In this document: positions 41,880 through 53,800 of the stretch, piece by piece
Numbering within the stretch: position 1 is the first letter of the stretch
How the letters are laid out: each line of letters opens with the position of its first letter
Assembly: GCF_019320115.1 (NCBI RefSeq)
Contig: NC_089593.1
Span: forward strand, 12,283,823-12,347,822
DNA from: Miscanthus floridulus
Lineage: Eukaryota; Streptophyta; Magnoliopsida; Poales; Poaceae
Length of the DNA: 64,000 bases
Direction of reading: 5' to 3'
Translations under genes and position numbers: made by a program
Notes under the pieces: model-generated
What the model was told of the DNA's origin: nothing
Databases searched by the model: none
What the model saw: the letters and a program-made list of their open reading frames with translations, nothing else

Positions 41880-42236
41880 ACAAGCTGGGATGGACACTTG
41901 CATCGCCTCTACAATGGGGTTACCAAGGGGTTTGGGTGCCATATCCTCCACCAATGCCCATGTATCATCAGCAGAGGTGGGGAGAGCCTACTGGCCAATA
42001 TCCAAGGTCAACCATCTTTAGCCGACTGGGCAATGATCAATTGAGCTCTAGCGGTGCGAATCAAGGCCGGATGATGACATCCTGGACTTTTCACTCCACA
42101 AGAGTCAGGGAAGGCACCAGTGCAACAAGTTTATGTGCCCAAGAAGGTTGAAGTGCATGTTGTTCTTGTTCTAAAGCCTACACCTCTCCCTACCATCACA
42201 ATCAGCTCTATGGAGGCTCCTGTCATTAATAATGAT
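41880..42236 (+). pseudogene. Tat gag fragment next to Tekay LTR (copy A)
   Basis: Plus-strand sequence CCTCTACAATGGGGTTACCA onward repeats 41393-41557 and continues past the point where the main Tat gag stops (GGCCGGATGATGACATCC, then QQVYVPKKVEVH and MEAPVINND). It ends where the LTR starts. So the LTR inserted into, or was copied with, Tat gag. A second copy is at 59800-60137. Confidence 0.7.
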
Positions 42237-45200
42237 TGTAACAGAACTGTCCAATTTATAAGAGCACAAGTGCAATGGCAGCGCGCAAGCGGTCGCACTA
42301 TCATACTTGAGCCCAAATAAACCCGGTAGTCTGTCGAGTACCACGAAGGATCTCAATTCATCGCCAATATACAACCAAGATCGTACATGATTCAACATAC
42401 ATGCCACATGTTACATAGAGTTCACAAATATATTGCCAAACATCAGAGTACGATTAAAGTTATTACGACCCAAGTTCCAAATAAAGTAATAATAGCGGAC
42501 AAAAAGTAGTTTTAAAACCAACATCTCACACCATTGTTTAATACAAGCTAGTTTGTGATCGCCACCCACAAAAGCATCACAGATAAGATATATAAGTAGA
42601 AGCGCCTTGCCTGGGGCCTACTCCTCATCCACAGCGGGACAAGTAATTCTTACAATAGCCATGAAAGACTGTGTTATCTACAACAAGTGGGAAATAAAAC
42701 CTGAGTACAAGAAGGTACTCAGCTAGACTTACCTGTCATAAACCAAAAATAAAGTGACTCCAAGGATCATGCAAGGCTTTATAAGTGGAGCTAGCTTGAC
42801 ACCATTTTGCATAAAAAGCCACTAATTCAGCTATATATTTTATAATTTGGTCATCAAGTTAATTGTAGCTATTCATCTCTAGATTAGCAACTAACCTGTG
42901 CTAAACATGTGGTATATCATTTAGTAGCATAACAATAGTAAACATAGCTGGTGTAAGATTTTCATGTTCATCAGAACCATCATATTCCATAATCCAATTA
43001 CTACGATAAAGGGGCTATGCCAAGTTTCTCACTATCCAGGATAGATGGCGATTTGAATCAATTGCAACCAGCTGGACAGTATTCCTAACACAAACCCTGG
43101 TAGACCAGATCAATGGTCATCTTAGGTCACCTTTGGTACAACTCAGGTCCAATTTGTGGGTTCGATCAACGCCACATAATTAGGGACACTACCGAATGCC
43201 AGGTCGATCAGGACTCTAACCTGCCCTTGGCCTCACACTGGCTCCCCGCACATCCTTACTACCTGCACTGTGCACACTCTAACAGAATAAGGCCCGTCCT
43301 AAGTTGAGCTACTCAGCTTCGCGGTCGGAACGAGTTATCCGTCCAGCTAAGAGAGAGGCATGCGTTCAAAATGACAAGAGGGCCTCCAACGATGCGGTCC
43401 TTAATCGGCACAGATGGAATCATATGAATCAACCTACACATAGACTCTGCCTGGCCTCTAGTTACATTACCCCATGGTTCTATTCCACAATAGCAAATAT
43501 AGCCAACCGTGCTCCGGTATCCACCTATATCTCGCAGGTGATAGGAAATCACCCAACTTCTATTGGTCTAAGCATTGCTAAGCATTTATTCGATCCTAGA
43601 CCTATACAAGGTTAAAGGTATATATATCTAGACAAGGTAGTTCTATGCATCAAGTGTTTCCAAATTAATTCTTACAATGTTAGGCATCTAATATAAAGGA
43701 CTCAAGTGATATTTTATAAAACATAGGAGGCTTAAAATTCTCCTAGGCTTGCCTTTTAGGAAAGAAGTGGGTCGGTGGTCAGGGCACTTCGGAAGTTCCT
43801 TAGTAGTTGGCTCCTCACCTTCAGGAGCTACTTACTATGGTGTCTCCTGATTCTCCTCTGCCTCTTCTTTGAATTCCAGTAGGGTTACTCCTTCGGGCGA
43901 TCCTATATGTATGAGCATGAAATAAGATATCATGGATGTATAGATAATGATATGGATGATATGATATTATAAACTGCATACTCATAAGTGTCCTTAACAG
44001 TAATGTATTAAATTGATAACAAGATAAATTTTCTTTTATTGAGTATGTGCATATCTCCTCTCTAGTAATTAAACAAATTTTCATTTAAGCAATTTCTGGA
44101 TTGCAAAACAGCAACCAATTATTTTGACCATAACTAGAGATTTACACATCTAAAATAATTTGATCTTAGACTTTTTGGAAAGCTTATAAAATTGTCTACA
44201 ACTTTCTTATAATCATCTTAAGATGACTCAGTAGCTATCTAGGTGAAACAATTCAATCTTTTAGATCTGTCTAAAGGACAGGAAAATCGGACAACAGACT
44301 TTTAAAAGCTATACTTTTCAAACCATTAGGCGTACGACCATGAAATTTTTGGAAAAGCTAGATGAGTAAGTTATCTACAACTTTGTTATTGACAAGTTTC
44401 ATAGAAAAGATCATTATCATCTTGAATTTGTCACCACAACAGAAACTACTTATGCAGCCATCTAGTTGAATTATAAAATAATAATTAACTAGCTGCCTAT
44501 AACCAATTAATTCCAAGCACAACTACTAATATCAATAGATCATATGCATCACAAGCACCATAGAAAACATCATGGTTAAGCCCAAATAATTTACTTATGT
44601 GCATTTATTAATTTCCTTATATAATAGGGTGATTTAGAGGATAATTATTTCCAATGATCAATAAATTCAGAGAAAATTACAATAGGTTACATATGACCCC
44701 AATACTCTCCGTACAAATTTCATGCCATTTGGATAAGTATAGCAACCTCTACAAAAATGTCAAGTTAGCAAAAATAGTTTAGCCTTGTGAAAAGTGTCAA
44801 ACAACAGATTTCATATTTTCCTTACTTTGATCCTAGCATAAGAACACTGTGTAGAAATTTGCATGATCATAAGTTATGTATTTTTACCCTAATTAATTTC
44901 ACTAGAAACTAACATTTAATTAAGGTAAAATAGAAAGACCATATTCCAAGTATGCCCACTATAGGTTTAGTATTTTTCCTAGCTAGAGCATGCCAACACA
45001 AGATCCACAAAATTGGAATCACAATTTTAGCACTTCCCTAGCTCAAGTTATGCATTTTATAAGATAGAAACAAATTTAAAAGCACTTTACTAGCTTAATT
45101 TAATTCCCCTAGAAAAATACCCCAAACAGTTGGTTTCATATTTTTATCAAATAGCACACTTCATGATGAATCCAATAAAATTTGGATGACCCCATTTGGG

Positions 45201-47059
45201 TACTCCTAGCACAAGATATGGATTTTTGAAGTTTGCATTTAAATATGTGAAAATAAATAAAGAAAACATTTAAAACTCTAATTGATAGCTAGGCCCCACG
45301 GGTCAACGGGACCCACACGTCAACGATGCAGAGCAGAGCGTCGGCTTTGACTGGCGAGAACTCACCGACGGTGAGGTCTCCAACGATGGCATCACCACCA
45401 CTACACTCGTCTCGTTAAGCCGCATCAAGGGGTACCCTCGGTTGACTCAGAGGCTCACCGGAGCAAGCTCGATGGCGGCCATGGTGGCTCGGTGGTGATG
45501 TGCAATGGCGCACTAGCCATCTCCAATAGCGAGAGACTCAGGCGAGCTCCGCTATAGCTTTGTGGTGACCTAGCGAGGCTAAAGGGTGAAGGTTAGGGTT
45601 AGTAGCGGCATCGGAGGAGCACGGCCGCGTGCATGGTTGCACGGCGGCACGAGCATGGCGATGGTGAGGTCACCATTCTGACGAGACAGCCATCCATGAT
45701 GGATCTCCATCTTTAGTGATGGTGCTAGGGTTAATGGAGATGCAGAAACACGCACTAGAGGGGGATGATGGGGCCTAGTCGGTGCCGGCCGCGACGAGCT
45801 TGAGCTCACGGCCCTGGTAGGCGCGTGCGGTGCAGTCGCACGTTCCCGCGTGGTGGCGGCGGTAGCGGTTAAATTGGCTATGGCATGAGCTACAATGACT
45901 TAAGATGACAACAGACTAGGGGAGAAAGAAGTAGGAGGAGTAGTGGATAAGGTTGGCCATGGCGAGCTCAGAGCTCGGCGATGCTCTGTGGCCATGGCGG
46001 CGACGGTGACGTGAAATGCCACTTTACCTTGGCTTGAATAGTGGCAGTGGTGGGTTGGGGAGGTAGAGGAGATGATGGCAGAGCTATGAGCGTGATGGAT
46101 CGGATAGAGGTGCAACGAGGATGGTGAACGCTATCGGCGGAGTCTCGACGGCGGCATGCAGGTGCGGTGCCCGCTCTGGCATGGCGAGTACGAGAGAGAG
46201 CAGAGCGAGAGCGAGAGAGCGTAAGTGAGAGTGGAGAGCCAGCACCTGACCTCTTCTCCTCTTTAGCGCAGCGACGCGGGCCGGCGATGGTGTACGGCCA
46301 TCACATGGAATGCGCGCGCTGACGCCGGTCGGCCACGACGCGTGCGGCTTGCTAGTTCAAACCGGCCATCAGGCCGACTGATAAGCCATCTTCGTGCCAT
46401 TGTTACTCCTAATCCATGCAGAATTAGCAAAAACTCCCTTACTAAGATTTGTAGAGCTGTAGGAGATCTACAACTTTACTTTAGAAAGTTTAGTCAAATT
46501 CCCATTGGTTTTCAAACTACAGTGCTCTAAAGTGGTATACTTTGAAACTGTAAGTCATTAAAGACTTAAAATTTCACAAGTCCCTAAAATAGCATTTGAT
46601 TGATTCTTGTGGGCCCTATTTGACCATGTTAGGCACTGAATTAGCTCATGACCCTTAAACAAAGTTTGTTCCATATAAGATAAGCTACAACTTTTATTAA
46701 GGGTGCTCTACCATGCAAACACTTTATGCTATAGTTCAACTTTGGTCAAAGTAGGATCATGAAAAATGACATTATGAGTAAACTAGGACTTAGACGCAAA
46801 ATTGGCCCATGTAATGAAGACAAACATTGTTCCATTTACCATCCTAGATATGTCTAAGGTCTTTTTGTGACCTCACAACCATTTCTCACAATGGTCACAT
46901 ATGATCACAAACATATGTAAGTATATAAGCAACATCACATGTAATAAAGAGAAGGTGAATGAAATGAAACTTCACATGCTCATGCTCATGAATGCTTAGA
47001 TGATGCTTGTGCTCATGAAATGCAAGTGCCAAATGCATGCTTAACACTAGGGTGTTACA
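42237..47059 (-). repeat. 3' LTR of a Tekay-type chromovirus (copy A)
   Basis: 4.8 kb with 7-base inverted ends TGTAACA...TGTTACA. The minus-strand start TGTAACACCCTAGTG is typical of Tekay/Del LTRs and lies directly next to a polypurine tract and the pol stop. Repeated at 60138-64000 with roughly 5-10% divergence by eye. Contains a GC-rich segment (about 45290-46340) with GA-rich microsatellite (about 46190-46220) and no supported gene; the minus-strand frames there have low-complexity composition. Confidence 0.8.
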
Positions 47060-47072
47060 ACCCTGTCTCCCC
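47060..47072 (-). promoter_or_regulatory. Polypurine tract of the chromovirus
   Basis: Minus strand AGGGGAGACAGGGT, immediately before the LTR and overlapping the end of pol. Confidence 0.75.
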
Positions 47073-48404
47073 TTATAGAAATCTCACCCTGAGATTTGAA
47101 AGACTACCATTTTTGTAAAAAGAGGGATAGACCTCACGTAGATAGTCCTCTCGTTCCCACATGGCATCTTATTCATTGTGGTTATTCCACACCACTTTGT
47201 AGAACTTGATGACCTTGCACCGGGTCACTCTTTCCATTTCTTCCAACACTTGGATGGGTTTTTCTTCATAAGTCAAATATGATTAGAGCTTAATATTGGC
47301 GGGTTCAATGGCTTCATCAGGTATGCGAAGGCACTTTTTAAGTTGAGAAACATGAAAGATATTGAATATGGCTTGCATCTTTGGATGTAACTGGAACTTG
47401 TAAGCTATCCTTCCACTTCGCTTGATGATCTTGTATGGGCCTACATATCTACGTGCTAGTTTCCTTTTCACACCAAACCGTTGCACCTTTTTCATGGGTG
47501 ATACTTTGAGGTATACATAGTCACCTACCTCAAATTCAATAGGCCTTCTTCTCTTGTCAACATAGCTCTTTTGCCTAGATGGAGCGGCTTTCATATGCTA
47601 TTGGATAATACGTACTTGTCCTTTAGCTTCTGTGACAAAATCAATGCCATAGTATCACCTTTCTTTGGGCTCAACGCAATTCAAAGGAGTTCTACATTTT
47701 TGACCGTACAAGCCCTCAAAAGGAGCCATCTTGATTCTTGCTTGATAACTGTTGTTGTAGGAAAACTCAGCTAAAGGTAGCCTTTTTTCCAATGAACCCT
47801 TGGAAGAGATCACACATGCTCTCAACATATCTTCTAAGATTTGATTTACTCGCTCAGTCTAACAAGAGGTCTGAGGGTGATATGATGAGCTTCAAACTAG
47901 GTTGGTACCTAACTGCTTGCGCAACTGCTCCCAAAACTGAGCAGTGAATTGGGATCCTCTATCTGACACAATGGTTCTTGGTATCCCATGTAGACGCACT
48001 ATATGTGTGATATACAATGCTGTGTATTCATGAGGTCGATAGCGGGTGCTAACTAGAATAAAATGTGCAGACTTTGTTAATTGGTCCACAATTACCCATA
48101 TCGAGTCAAAGCTCTTTTGAGTGGGTGGGAGTCCAACAATAAAATCCATGCTAATCTCCTCCCACTTCCATCCTAGAACAGATAAAGGTTGGAGCAATCC
48201 AGCAGGTTTTAGATGATCTGCCTTGACCCTACTACAAGTATCACACCTAGCAACATAGGCGGCGATTTCCTTCTTCATCTTTGTCCACCAAAAACGCATT
48301 TTCAAATCTTGATACATCTTATTACTACCCGGATGGATATACAACTTGGATGAATGAGCTTCATCTAGGATTTGATTTCTAAGTTCATGGTCCTTTGGTA
48401 CCAC
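47073..48404 (-). pseudogene. pol: Chromovirus integrase and chromodomain, decayed
   Basis: Minus strand. 48404-47892: zinc-binding H-H-C-C (HPGSNKMYQDL, CDTCSRVKADH) and the integrase core with Asp in SMDFIVGLPP and Asp in IVSDRGSQF. A TAG at 47892 follows; the Glu region (TERVNQILEDMLRA) is readable behind another stop. 47594-47283: RRRPIEFEVGDYVYLKVSPMKK to FHVSQLKKC, the GPY/F-type domain. After one stop comes a chromodomain (YEEKPIQVLEEMERVTRCKV, YKVVWNN, WEREDYLREVYP) ending at 47073. The chromodomain marks a chromovirus of the Tekay/Del type, which targets chromatin. At least four stops; inactive. Confidence 0.85.
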
Positions 48405-49767
48405 TAGTTGGTTCTTGAATCATAGCACACCTCTTTCATCTTTCTCTTTATGTGAAACACACCTATATCTGTCTTCTATAGTTCTATGATTTTGCTCTCA
48501 AGTGAACAACTGACAGTGATGTTGTGTAGCACAATAGGATGCAATAGGTTAAACCCATCTTCCAACAAGGCTTCTAAGGCATTACAATGTGATTTCTGAC
48601 TAAGCGCATCTGCTATAACATTGGCTTTTCCTAGATGATAGTGCACTTCCATATTATAGTCCTTGATTAGCTCTAACCACCTTCGCTGCCTCATGTTCAG
48701 TTCAGGTTGAGTGAAGATGTATTTGAGACTTTTGTGATCAGTGTATATGTGACATACATTTCCCAAAAAGTAATGTCTCCATATCTTCAACGCATGAACA
48801 ATTCTGCAAGCTCTAAATCATGTGTGGGATAGTTAACTTCATTCTTTCTCAATTGTCGAGAAGCATAGACAATAACTCGACCTTCTTGCATGAGCACATA
48901 CCCCAAACCTATACCCGATGCATCATAGAACACATCAAATGGCTTTTCAATGTTGGGTTGTGCCAGAATAGGAGTAGTGGTTAGCAAGGTTTGCAGAGTG
49001 TGAAAAGTAGCCTCACACTCTAGAGTCCAGTTAAACTTTTCATCCTTCTAAAGTAATCTGGTCATGGGCTTAGCTATTTTGGAAAAGTTAGGAATGAAAC
49101 GAAGATAATAGCCTGCTAGCCTAAGAAAACTCTGAACTTCATGAACCAAAGTCAGGGCCTTCCAATCCATGACCTCTTGTACTTTAGATGGGTCTACAGA
49201 GATTCCATCTTCAGATAATATATGACCCAAGAAAGGTACTTTCTTTAGCCAGAATTCACACTTGCTAAACTTTGCATACAATTTATGCTCTCTCAGCCTA
49301 GACAAGACAACTCTCAGATGCTCTTCATGATCTGCCTCATTCTCAGAGTAAATCAGGATATCATCGATAAACATGACCATGAACTTGTCAAGCTCGGACA
49401 TGAACACTGAATTCATTAGGTACATAAAATAGGCAGGAGCATTTGTTAGTCCAAAACACATGACCAAATACTCATATAAGCCATGTCTAGTGGAGAAAGC
49501 TGTCTTAGGTATATCCTCTGGGCTGATCTTAATCTGGTGATAGCTTGATCTCAAATCGATCTTAGAGAATACCTTTGCTCTTACCAATTGATCAAACAAA
49601 ATATTAATACAAGGCAAAAGGTACTTGTTCTTAATGGTTACGGCATTAAGCGACCTATAGTCCACACACATTCATAACGATTTGTCCTTTTTCTTCACAA
49701 ATAAAGCTAGACAACCCTAGGGAGACAAACTAGGTTGAATGAGACCTTTGTCCAAAAGTTCTTATAG
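48405..49767 (-). pseudogene. pol: Chromovirus reverse transcriptase and RNase H, decayed
   Basis: Minus strand 49671-49048 is gypsy reverse transcriptase: [41 protein letters not shown], intact [18 protein letters not shown]. After a TAG, 48987-48787 starts RNase H ([14 protein letters not shown]), and a frameshift leads to 48790-48476 ([30 protein letters not shown]). Stops and one frameshift. The catalytic Asp pair is intact, so decay is mostly by stops. Confidence 0.85.
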
Positions 49768-50820
49768 CTAAATTTTAAGTTCTGCTAACTCATTGGGTGG
49801 CATCCTATAGGGTCTTCTTGAGATAGGTGTTGTACCTGGCACTAACTCAATCTTAAACTCCACATCCCTATCTGGCGGCAAGCCAGGCAATTCATCTAGG
49901 AATACATCAGGGAACTCACAAACTACTAGAATATCATAGAGAGTAGTGGTTTGGATGGCACATGACAAGTTTTGAAGATCAAAACTTCTAGGAAGTGGTA
50001 CTAGAAAAGCATTACCCCCCTTGGGTTCCATCAGCATAATTATTCTAGTGGACGTGTCAATGAGAACTCCATGACCACTCATCCAACTCATGCCCAAAAT
50101 CACATCTATGGCTAACCCAGGCAATACTATGAGATCCACAGTATATTCCCTCTCTTGTATAGAGATAAGCACAACTCTAACTATTTGGTTTATAGAGATA
50201 GTAGCTCCAGCTAAACTTATACTATAACCACCCTTGTCTACCTCAATTATCTTCTGATCATGCTTAGATGCAAATGTTTAGCTCATAAATGAATGAGAAG
50301 CTCTAGAATCAAATAAAACAATTATAGGGTGCTTGTTTATAAGAAACATACCAGTAGTCATGACTTCCCCTGCGGGAATCTCCTCTATGGCTCTATAGTG
50401 CACATATCCAGGACGTACCTTTAGATTAGCTTGCTTTTGGTTGCCTTGATTCTGATTAGCACCCTTCTTATATGGGCATTCCCTAGCCCAATGGCCAGTT
50501 TGGTTACAATTAAAGCATGACATATTGCTTTTTGGCCCTATGGAGCTTCCCTGGCCTATTTTACCCTTGGGTATGGCAATAGCGATGGCTCTGTGAAACA
50601 CCTACTAAGGACGACTGGCTTGGGCTTTCTGCTAGGGAGGACTAAATTTAGGTGTTGGGGGACGGAATTGTGGCCTAGCTGCCACTAGAGCCATGGAGTG
50701 AGAGGAACCTAAGGCACCTGCCTTAGCTGCCCGCTTGCGGCCTTTTGCTACCACATGTAGGTTGTTCTAGTTTTCTTGTGTCAGGACATCACTGACAAAG
50801 TCATTGTATGTAGAACATTT
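49768..50820 (-). pseudogene. gag: Chromovirus Gag C-terminus and protease
   Basis: Minus strand. Starts in Gag at YNDFVSDVLTQEN (about 50800), runs through an Arg/Lys/Ala-rich stretch with stops to the zinc knuckle CFNCNQTGHWARECPYK (about 50470-50525). The protease box reads LFDSRASHSF: the DSG triad is DSR. A stop follows at 50278. 50172-49768 continues the protease with VILGMSWM and the linker [34 protein letters not shown]. The upstream Gag lies at 57848-58507 beyond the LTR insertion. Confidence 0.82.
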
Positions 50821-53800
50821 TGTAACACCCATGGTGTTACGAGCTTGCTTAGCACCGAGATTTAGGTCCGAGAAGGATTAGCCTAACAAGTTTCTGGGTT
50901 TCAAAAATTTATAATGCACGTGAGGCGAAAAACAATTTCTATGAACAAGGATCAAACATAACTTGTATTTAGTACTTAAATAAAAATTGAAGTACAAGTT
51001 TAGTAGATGGAAAGGCAACTTTAACTTTTGGAAAATAGATGTTGTTAACTAGTGTTTTGGGAGCTCAAAAATCAAATTTTACGTTAAGATAAGCTCTTTT
51101 CTTTAAGTCGACAAACACTTGAATTATTGTTAAAATACCATTTTTGGCGAATTATATTGAGCAAAATAGTTAAATGATACTTAAATATTTTGCTCCTACG
51201 GTTTAGTATAAGGTATGGACTATTGCATGACGTATTTGTTGGTTGAAGTTAACATGGTTTAGATCTATTAAAAAATGCGACAAAAGAGTTAATGGTTACT
51301 TAGCCTTAATTGAAATACTTAACATTCCTAAGTATGGAAAAGCAGTAAGACAACACTATTTTGAAATTTAAGTTCTAACAAAAATGTTTAAACACTAGCT
51401 GCATGTTTTGGTACTGTTGATTGCATTAAAGTGAGTACATGAGCATGGTGTAGGTTGAAGTTGTGTTGGAGATCACGTTGCTCTCGTAAAAATTGCCCAA
51501 ACATCATTGGAACACGCTGTAAACCATGTTGATTGGCGCTCTATTCGTGAACCGGCACTCCAGCGATGAACCCAAGTTGGCATCCTTTTATCTCCCTCTC
51601 TGGTTGCTCTTGGGTCATGACGATTGCTCTGCTAGCTAGTTGGTAGTGTCGACTTTAGGTTCATAGAATTGGTTGAGCCTTCATCAAATCAGTGAGCAGT
51701 TTTTGGCCCACTTTAAATAGCGTGCGTAACATTGTTCCTAGTTTCTTGATCTGAGGCCGCGGTCACCATGCGCGCAAGTGTGCTGCCAGTGATGAGCTTG
51801 GGCTATGGCTGGATGGCTGCCACTGGTCAATCCACATTCCATTGTCGCGTGTCGCTTGGTGCCGTGCACCGCCTTCGCCTCGCTGTGGCCGAGTCCCACG
51901 GGCCAGCCCTGGTGGTCTGCCGATTGTGCGCTAGGCCAGGCTTGGCCGCCACCACCTCATGTCATGTGCTCATATTGCCATGTCATGCACAAGACTACAC
52001 TCTGCCTTCTCTAGCACTTTGCCTCGCTCTGTAGCACGCGTTCACAACTGCTTACCTCACATACCCCGCTCCTGCTCATGCTGCCTCCCGCCGCATCGCG
52101 ACGCCACGCTGCCGTGTACACATGGCCACATAGGTACCCCCAAGGGCTCCACCTGAGCATTAACCATGCAACCCCTACCCTCGCTCGTGAGGTTGTGTCC
52201 TCATGCTGCCATGCCTTATCGTGTCTTGGCCAGTCTACGTTAAGTCTAGGCCTCTGTCCACAACGTAGTAGCAGCAGCACACCATTCCTTCCTTTCAAAA
52301 TCACTAGCTCAGGCTTCGCAGTGCAATTCCAAGCATCAGTGGGTGGCATAGGTAGTCAGCTACGTGCCCTATTCTCCTCAAGCCCGGCCGATCTCTACCA
52401 ACCGACAATTTGGCATTTTGCTCGCCATCGGCCGTGGGCGCCTCTGAATCGGTAGGTTGGGAGGTAAGGCATGTAGGAGTGGTAGCAATTCGATTGCTCG
52501 TTGTCACACCCAATTTTAAGGATAAAATGGAGTGCAAAATCTTATGTGCACCCAGAGATCAGTCACACACATAAGCCGACAAATTATGAATAGTATCATC
52601 ACAAATATTTATTACATCACGAATAAGACATAGTTATGACCTAAATATAGCGAAGGTAATAAAAAGATCTCTTACGGAAGCTCCACTTCACAGGGACGTC
52701 GACTGGTTGACCACAAGACTAGTAGTCCTCAGGAAAATCATCATACCCATGGTCATCTGTTACCCATCTGGGATTTTTATCCAAATAATGAAAATAAACA
52801 AGCGTAAGTATATGTTGTACTCAACAAGTGTAACACGGGGTTCATGAGGCTCAAAAGGCTTGACACAGGTTTAACAGCGTTTAGCTTTTAGTTGTCACAA
52901 TTTTAGCTTAAGAGTAGCAACAAGTTATTTCAATTCCCAATGCAAAACACATGATCATATGTAAACATGAGTAATGAATAGCATAAACAGATATTACTTA
53001 GTGAATCACAATTTTATTGGAACCCTTATGGAATAGTGGATCACTAAGAATTATCCGTTTATGCTATTCATAAGAGTAGAGACTGTCCTATACCCGATTC
53101 GTCAAGCCATTCTTACGCCAATAAAGATAACCACTAACAAGCTAGAAAAAATCCTCATACTGAGCTAAAGCCAGAGCCATGTAGCCCTCACAGCTGTACT
53201 ATAAGTCCCGGATGATCATTTATAGATAAGTCCTTAGGGAGAGGAATCTGAAGCATTTAGAAAGTAGCTAAACACTCCAGCCCCCTGTTTTCATGTTGCT
53301 AAAAGTCATATTTTAATGTTTATTGCATATACCATTAGTCAAGTCACAAGATCATGGTTTCATTGAGCTCTAGCAAAGCTACCCAAATGCATAACCCATA
53401 GGTGACATGGTAATAGTTCAATTCTAGGGAATCCCTATCAAGGCGATCAAGGCGACATATGCAACATGAATTTAATGATTTAAAGTGAATAGGAAACAAG
53501 GATGATCCCATGCAATACTTGCCTTGAGTAAAGTACTTCTGCTGGTCCTGCTCATCAAAGTCGTACCCTTGATCTCCCACAAACTGCTCACCGTCTATAC
53601 TCTATAACCACAACAACATACAAGCATCTAGGAGCAATCATGCAAAGCAAACAAAGCTATAGATTAGAACAGTACACCAATAGCAAGGAATCAAGATGAA
53701 AAGTTTGGAAAACGAATCTATGTCTCGCTACGAACACACAGACGCGAAGATCACAAAAATCGGATCTAAAACAGAAAAGTTATGGATTAAACAAGTTTTC

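Noticed and set aside
41558..42236. LTR start at 41558 (TGTTATAAG) making a 5.5-kb LTR
   Set aside because: The segment contains an ORF that is continuous below the matching point in copy B, and Tat gag. The inverted ends TGTAACA/TGTTACA and the Tekay start motif favour 42237-47059.
45579..46340. Minus-strand frames in the GC-rich LTR part as genes
   Set aside because: Low-complexity composition (Ser, Pro, His), shared only with the other LTR copy and with differing frame breaks.
51768..52455. Plus-strand Cys/His-rich frames as a host gene
   Set aside because: They lie in an LTR, overlap in several frames and strands, have no family motif, and have no splice structure.
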